19,323 bases of DNA from Mageeibacillus sp. UBA1212 (GTDB taxonomy: Bacteria > Bacillota > Clostridia > UBA1212): positions 108,466-127,788 of the forward strand of contig DBXM01000012.1 of the NCBI GenBank assembly GCA_002309655.1, in the 5' to 3' direction. Position 1 is the first letter of the stretch, and each line of letters starts with the position of its first letter. The translations under genes and the position numbers were made by a program. This document shows, one piece after another, positions 15,859 to 19,323 of the stretch. The notes below the pieces were generated by a model. That model saw nothing but the letters and a program-made list of their open reading frames with translations, ran no database searches and was not told the origin of the DNA.

Positions 15859-15911
15859 AAAAAATAAAAAAGTTCCCGGTTTTCGAAAAATAGTCAAAAA
15901 AGGGAACTTTT
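15859..15911 (-). terminator. Terminator of the minus-strand acetyltransferase operon
   Basis: A 10-bp inverted repeat pairs AAAAGTTCCC (15868-15877) with GGGAACTTTT (15902-15911) across a 24-base AT-rich loop. Read on the minus strand the hairpin ends in CTTTTTTATTTTTT, a good U-tract. It lies 37 bases past the CAT-like stop codon. Confidence 0.75.
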
Positions 15912-15947
15912 GAGCGGAAATATAAGTGCGGGAAGGGGGGGTGTGGC

Positions 15948-16583
15948 TTAGCTGCGGGCGTTCTTTTTCACGTTGCGGATCTCGTCCTGCAGTCTGTCGA
16001 GAAACTCGCAGGCGTCGTTCCCGTCCATGTGCGCGTGGTGGAACTGCATCGAGACCGGGAGCGTGTTCCTGAACGGGAAGCGTTTCCGGTAGCGGCCCCA
16101 GGCCATAAAAACGTTCTTATAGATGCCCGAGTACTGGTTGACGGCGCCGTCGATGTAGTGCTTCGCGAGCGAGGACGCGCCGATGATCGCGTGGTCGGGA
16201 GACAGGACGTCCGTGCAGGTGCGGTAGGCCTCGGCGGTGTTTTCAAGATAGTGCCTATTGAACTCCGCGAGATCCGGCGTGTAGGGAATGTCGCACGTGG
16301 TGATGCCGCCTTCGGCTGTCGGGACGACGATGTTGACGGCGATCTTGTCGTATAGCTCAAAGCCGTTGTCCGCGACAACGATTTTAAAAAGGTCGTCCGA
16401 TGCGGCGGCGCGGCCGATGCACCAGCACAGCAGCATGTTGAATTTCATTTTGTGGCGCCTGCCGAAGCGCACGAGCGGCGTGACGTCGTACGTTTTGAAA
16501 AGCGTCACCATAGGCATGGGCGATTTTGTCCACATTTCGTACGCTTTTGCGCGTTTTGTGGCGGCGGGGTCGATCAGTTTCAT
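15948..16583 (-). CDS. Chloramphenicol acetyltransferase-like protein (CAT superfamily)
   Basis: This 211-residue protein has the length and layout of the trimeric type-A chloramphenicol acetyltransferases. The catalytic motif reads HHAHMDG at 182-188, giving H183 as general base and D187 as structural Asp in the HxxxD pattern; authentic CAT enzymes usually have HHAVCDG or similar. Other family-like features are the PMPMVTLFKTYDVT strand near the N-terminus and the FHHAHMDGNDACEFLDRLQ C-terminal end. Such proteins transfer acetyl from acetyl-CoA to a hydroxyl, but many chromosomal homologues do not act on chloramphenicol, so resistance should not be assumed. It is 55 bases after the YoaP-like gene in the same direction and before a terminator, so it is probably the last gene of that operon. 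The ribosome binding site (AAAGAGAG) is mediocre. Confidence 0.83.
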   Translation of the reverse strand: MKLIDPAATKRAKAYEMWTKSPMPMVTLFKTYDVTPLVRFGRRHKMKFNMLLCWCIGRAAASDDLFKIVVADNGFELYDKIAVNIVVPTAEGGITTCDIPYTPDLAEFNRHYLENTAEAYRTCTDVLSPDHAIIGASSLAKHYIDGAVNQYSGIYKNVFMAWGRYRKRFPFRNTLPVSMQFHHAHMDGNDACEFLDRLQDEIRNVKKNARS

Positions 16584-16638
16584 TGCGGTTCTCTCTTTAC
16601 ATATTTATAAAAGCGGCGTGCGCCTGAAAGCGGCCGTT

Positions 16639-17385
16639 TCAGCGCGAAACAAGCTTCAGGAAACGCGAGTCGTTCATCTGTTCGTTCGTGACGTACTCTC
16701 CGTTGTAAAAAAGTGCGTAGGTCGTAATCGGGGTGGGGGCGCTGCGGGCTTCCTCTTTTGTGGTCAGGTGGATCGCTTTGAACGGGATTCCGTGCTCTGC
16801 GGCGGTTTTTTCAACGACCGGAACGTACTTCGCGTTGAACGGGCACTGGCTCGTGTAGTAAAGAACGTAGCCCTGTTCGTCGACGCGGGGGTTCTTTGCG
16901 CAGTCCTTGAAGCGCGGCAGGGGTGCGTCGGGCGAGAAGCGCAGCGCAAGAAGGCGGATGCCGTTGGAGGCTTCGTCGCACACCTCAAAGCCTTTGTGCT
17001 TGAGGAAATCCGGGTCGGCGAGGAAAGGCTTTTTCTTGGCGGAAGAGAGGATGCAGAGGCCTTTTTTGCCCTTTTCCTTGCTGTCGCGAATGCACTCTCC
17101 CAGAAGGTCGTTCGAGTACCCGTGCCCCTTGAACGAGCCGGACACCCACAGGCAGTCGACGTACATGTAGCCGTCGGCGTCGATCGGATTCCAGGCGTTT
17201 TCGGCGGGAATGTACTCGATGAAGCACTTCCCGCGCTCGGTGCTCTTCAGGAACACCAGTCCGTCGTCGAAGCGGTCCGAAAGCCACGCCTTTTTCGACG
17301 CGACCTGTATGTCCTTGTTGTTCGAGATCGCGCAGCAGATGTGCTCGCTGTCGATATTTTCCTTCGTCACTTTGATGTATTCCAT
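16639..17385 (-). CDS. yoaP: YoaP-like GNAT acetyltransferase with thioredoxin-fold domain
   Basis: This 248-residue protein has two parts. Residues 1-150 are a GNAT acetyltransferase with the family start ITKENIDSEHICCAISN-like sequence and an acetyl-CoA loop KGHGYSNDLL (86-95), fitting the QxxGxG/A pattern loosely. Residues 165-245 are a YoaP-type thioredoxin-like domain with YYTSQCPFNAKYVP (176-189); the CPF cysteine (C181) occupies the usual redox position but lacks a second Cys. The B. subtilis homologue's substrate is unknown. The gene starts only three bases after the stop of the unrecognised 144-aa gene, showing tight co-translation, and has no strong ribosome binding site of its own. 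The GSFKGHGY stretch is intact, so acetyl-CoA binding is likely. Confidence 0.88.
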   Translation of the reverse strand: MEYIKVTKENIDSEHICCAISNNKDIQVASKKAWLSDRFDDGLVFLKSTERGKCFIEYIPAENAWNPIDADGYMYVDCLWVSGSFKGHGYSNDLLGECIRDSKEKGKKGLCILSSAKKKPFLADPDFLKHKGFEVCDEASNGIRLLALRFSPDAPLPRFKDCAKNPRVDEQGYVLYYTSQCPFNAKYVPVVEKTAAEHGIPFKAIHLTTKEEARSAPTPITTYALFYNGEYVTNEQMNDSRFLKLVSR

Positions 17386-17388
17386 ATG

Positions 17389-17823
17389 TCACTTAAAATA
17401 GAGATGGTAGTCGCCGTTCGCTTTCCTGTCGATGTCTTCTTTTGAAGTAAAAGAAACGCGGGCACAGCTGTAGGAAATCGCATCCATTAAGCGCTGCGTC
17501 TGCTCCTCTGTTCCGTTCAAAATCCTGATTTTGCCGGTATTGACATCGTTTTTTGTGCGTGTAAACGATTCTTTCGGATAGCCAGCGGAGATCAAATTCG
17601 CAACGGTGGCAGACGTGATTCTATCGCAAAGCCCGGAGCTTCGAGCCTCGTCAAGGTCGCTGTCCGTCTCAAACAGGAACCAGATTACAAGGTGCTGCGG
17701 CCTGATATCATACGCCCCGTAGTAAAAACAGTCGACGATTCGCGGCGTGCACTCCGAAAACTCACTCGCGGTTTTTTCCAGTCCTTTTTTGATCGCTTTC
17801 GTTAAAGAACGACGAAAAACCAT
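17389..17823 (-). CDS. Unrecognised 144-residue protein, first gene of the acetyltransferase operon
   Basis: I do not recognise this protein. It is soluble and compact with a basic N-terminal helix (residues 1-20, RRSLTKAIKKGLEKT), a beta-rich middle (28-52, with hydrophobic HLVIWFLFET), then a mixed alpha/beta remainder ending YHLYFK. There is no signal peptide or membrane segment and no clear catalytic motif; three cysteines (C25, C32, C66) are scattered. It has an excellent ribosome binding site (AAGGAGG) and a near-consensus promoter, so it is a genuine gene. It abuts the YoaP-like gene by three bases, pointing to a joint function. The base composition looks somewhat more AT-rich than the genes of the first half, a weak hint of later acquisition. 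Confidence 0.8.
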   Translation of the reverse strand: MVFRRSLTKAIKKGLEKTASEFSECTPRIVDCFYYGAYDIRPQHLVIWFLFETDSDLDEARSSGLCDRITSATVANLISAGYPKESFTRTKNDVNTGKIRILNGTEEQTQRLMDAISYSCARVSFTSKEDIDRKANGDYHLYFK

Positions 17824-17852
17824 TTCCTGCCTCCTTTCGCTTAGGTATCGAC

Positions 17853-17881
17853 ATTATAACACAGCGGTCGGCAGATTTCAA
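17853..17881 (-). promoter_or_regulatory. Strong promoter of the 144-aa / YoaP / CAT-like operon
   Basis: On the minus strand TTGAAA (17881-17876) and a perfect TATAAT (17858-17853) are separated by exactly 17 bases. The start codon of the first gene lies 29 bases beyond the -10 box. Confidence 0.85.
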
Positions 17882-18103
17882 CGGCGCCGCGACGAGCTTT
17901 CCTGCTGATTTAGCAGATCGGTGTCTCTTTCATAAAATCAAAACAGTATAACACCCCGGGCGAATATCAGGCAGAGTCATTTCCGCACGTTCGAAACTAT
18001 AGTATAATTCAAATTCAAATCGTTATATAATCGTTCGCGACGGAGAATCGTCCCCATAATTAAAAATCAACGGATACTTTATTGATAAACAACTGATTGA
18101 TTA

Positions 18104-18132
18104 TTGACTCGCCCGAAACCGGCATTTATAAT
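18104..18132 (+). promoter_or_regulatory. Strong promoter of the XRE regulator gene
   Basis: TTGACT (18104-18109) and a perfect TATAAT (18127-18132) are separated by exactly 17 bases. The expected transcription start falls beside the CACCGGTG palindrome at 18140-18147, and the ATG is 41 bases past the -10 box. Confidence 0.85.
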
Positions 18133-18173
18133 TGAGGCACACCGGTGAAATTCATTTCAAAGGAGACAACAAA

Positions 18174-19256
18174 ATGACGATCAAACTTGGAGAAAAAATT
18201 AAAATGCTGAGAAAACGCGACGGACGCCGTCAGGACGATCTGGCGAATGCTCTCGGGGTGACGAACCAGGCGGTTTCCCGCTGGGAGGCAAACAAAGGCT
18301 ATCCCGATATGGAGATGATTCCGGCGATAGCAAACTACTTTCACGTTTCGATTGACGAGCTTTTCGGTTACGATAACGACCGCGAAACGAGACTATCGAA
18401 CTATATCACGGAAATCGACAGGATGTTTGAGACTGACGGTAAAGAAACGGCTGCGGAGCTCAAAAAACGGGAGGAATTTGTCGGCAGGGCACTGGCCGAG
18501 TTTCCGAACGAGTGGCGCCTTCAGATCCGCATGGCGTCGGTTCTGAACGAGAGGGCGACGCGAGGCAGGGCGGACAACCCCGACAAGGCGATTATTAATA
18601 GGGCAACAGAGCTTTATGAAAAGGCTCGGGCAAACACGGATGATACGGCTTGGAGAGATTCGATTACGCGAATGATCGTTGACAACTGCCTCGTGGCCGG
18701 AGACGCGGAAACGGTTGAAAAATACGCTCTCGAAAGCTCGCCTGTTTTCGTCTGTCGCGAGGTCCTTCGAAAGTACACGCCGGATGACAGCAAGACAGGC
18801 AGATACCGTGCCGAGGCAATTCTTGCGCTGATTCACGAACTTACGGAACTGATCTGTTTCGGAAAGGATTTGAATAAGGATGTGAATAAGCCGGACGTTT
18901 ACTTGGAGTTGGCGAGTTTTTACGAATGCCTGTTTGAGAGTAAAAATTTAGGAGCGTTCAACAGCGATGCCTGCCTGCTTTATCTGCGGGCGGCAGGAAT
19001 TTGCGCGGAAAACGGTGATGAAATCGGCGCGGCGGAGTATTTCGACAAAGCGTACCGCCATTGTATCGCTTTTGAAGAAGCGTATTCGCGAAATAAACTC
19101 AAACCTGATTCGGCGCTTTTGCGCGACGCCGCGGAACTTCCAACGCGCTACTTTATTACAAACCGTGACTATTTGCGGCAGTGCCTGAATTCTTTCCCGA
19201 AAGCGATTGCGAGCAGTATCAAAGCAAATCCGGAATACACGTTTGTGGACTTGTAA
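18174..19256 (+). CDS. XRE-family transcriptional regulator with long helical C-terminal domain
   Basis: The protein has 360 residues from the chosen start. Residues 5-62 are a Cro/C1-type helix-turn-helix: GEKIKMLRKRDGRRQDDLAN, then VTNQAVSRWEANKGYP containing the recognition helix, then MIPAIANYFHVSIDELFG. Residues 70-360 are entirely helical with TPR-like spacing, for example ERATRGRADNPDKAIINRA and DACLLYLRAAGICAENGD, a layout seen in regulators that bind a peptide or small ligand. The start at 18174 is chosen over an in-frame ATG at 18132 because AAAGGAGA precedes it and the promoter -10 box covers the upstream codon. It is divergent from the acetyltransferase operon and likely controls it and itself. 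The coding sequence is more AT-rich than the first half of the window. Confidence 0.92.
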   Translation: MTIKLGEKIKMLRKRDGRRQDDLANALGVTNQAVSRWEANKGYPDMEMIPAIANYFHVSIDELFGYDNDRETRLSNYITEIDRMFETDGKETAAELKKREEFVGRALAEFPNEWRLQIRMASVLNERATRGRADNPDKAIINRATELYEKARANTDDTAWRDSITRMIVDNCLVAGDAETVEKYALESSPVFVCREVLRKYTPDDSKTGRYRAEAILALIHELTELICFGKDLNKDVNKPDVYLELASFYECLFESKNLGAFNSDACLLYLRAAGICAENGDEIGAAEYFDKAYRHCIAFEEAYSRNKLKPDSALLRDAAELPTRYFITNRDYLRQCLNSFPKAIASSIKANPEYTFVDL

Positions 19257-19278
19257 TCTAATTTATTAAATAAAAAGA

Positions 19279-19314
19279 GCGGGTATTGACCGGAAATCTG
19301 TTGTCAATACCCGC
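19279..19314 (+). terminator. Probable terminator hairpin after the XRE gene
   Basis: A perfect 12-bp stem (GCGGGTATTGAC, 19279-19290, with GTCAATACCCGC, 19303-19314) closes a 12-base loop and lies 22 bases after the stop codon. The T-tract is only TTT before the window ends, but A-rich sequence precedes the stem, so it may serve a gene coming from the right instead. Confidence 0.6.
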
Positions 19315-19323
19315 TTTGGTGCA

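Larger units (their letters stand above)
17824..18173. other. Divergent intergenic region with promoters, short repeats and a palindrome
   Basis: This 350-base AT-rich region holds no gene I can support. It contains one promoter for each divergent gene (separate entries). It also has direct repeats ATCGTT at 18019-18024 and 18030-18035 (11-base period, one helical turn) with a near copy at 18047, and tandem ATTCAA copies from 18007. A perfect CACCGGTG palindrome lies at 18140-18147 near the predicted start of the XRE transcript. TATAAT-like boxes at 18003-18008 and 18026-18031 lack good -35 partners. These are candidate operator elements for the XRE regulator; binding is inferred. Confidence 0.5.

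Noticed and set aside
16624..16642. Imperfect palindrome CTGAAA...TTTCAG overlapping the stop codon of the YoaP-like gene
   Set aside because: It is a six-base-pair stem without a T-tract on either strand. It could slow transcription into the CAT-like gene but does not qualify as a terminator.
16288..17445. 385-codon plus-strand open frame opposite the CAT-like and YoaP-like genes
   Set aside because: It is antisense to two well-supported genes, crosses their intergenic terminus, and its product matches no family I recognise.

Overview
The window looks like a chromosomal segment of an uncultured, moderately GC-rich, probably anaerobic and gut-type member of the Bacillota (Clostridia). The main clues are a PadR / HAAS (DUF1700) / DUF4097 module, a YoaP-type acetyltransferase, a ferredoxin-thioredoxin reductase catalytic subunit beside a thioredoxin, strong AAGGAGG-type ribosome binding sites and sigma-A-like promoters. 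This is inferred from gene content only. There are no rRNA, tRNA, insertion sequence, phage or CRISPR features.

Bases 1-7172 form one plus-strand run with short gaps. It holds the 3' end of a GH36-type alpha-galactosidase, a membrane-anchored DUF218 (SanA/ElyC-like) protein, a short-chain dehydrogenase, a membrane-anchored alkaline phosphatase, a two-gene ABC-2 transporter, a six-cysteine ferredoxin:disulfide-reductase-type protein and a thioredoxin. I saw no terminator inside this run, so all or much of it may be co-transcribed. The ABC permease, reductase and thioredoxin are the most tightly packed part.

Bases 7243-13845 hold plus-strand genes with more individual control. A DUF4870-type membrane protein has its own promoter and a strong terminator. 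Then come a stand-alone WbqC-family protein, a four-TM M48 metallopeptidase with a TPR-like tail, an unrecognised protein built from two copies of one domain, a lipoprotein with a transglutaminase-like catalytic domain, and a cytoplasmic SASA/CE6-type esterase. A GC-rich bidirectional terminator at 13868-13907 separates them from a convergent minus-strand unit.

Bases 13926-15845 (minus) are a compact PadR - HAAS membrane protein - DUF4097 beta-solenoid operon with overlapping genes. Its promoter is flanked by an inverted repeat, which suggests autoregulation. Bases 15859-17881 (minus) look like a second operon: an unrecognised 144-aa protein, a YoaP-like GNAT protein and a chloramphenicol-acetyltransferase-like protein, with a near-consensus promoter and a terminator. 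A divergent XRE regulator with a long helical C-terminal region (18174-19256) faces it across a 350-base AT-rich intergenic region carrying short repeats and a palindrome. It is the obvious candidate regulator of that operon.

Nothing here is clearly an undescribed multi-gene system. The items most worth checking are the alkaline phosphatase with a predicted zinc-ligand His replaced by Glu, the reductase-thioredoxin pair, the duplicated-domain protein behind the M48 peptidase, and the two-acetyltransferase operon opposite the XRE regulator.
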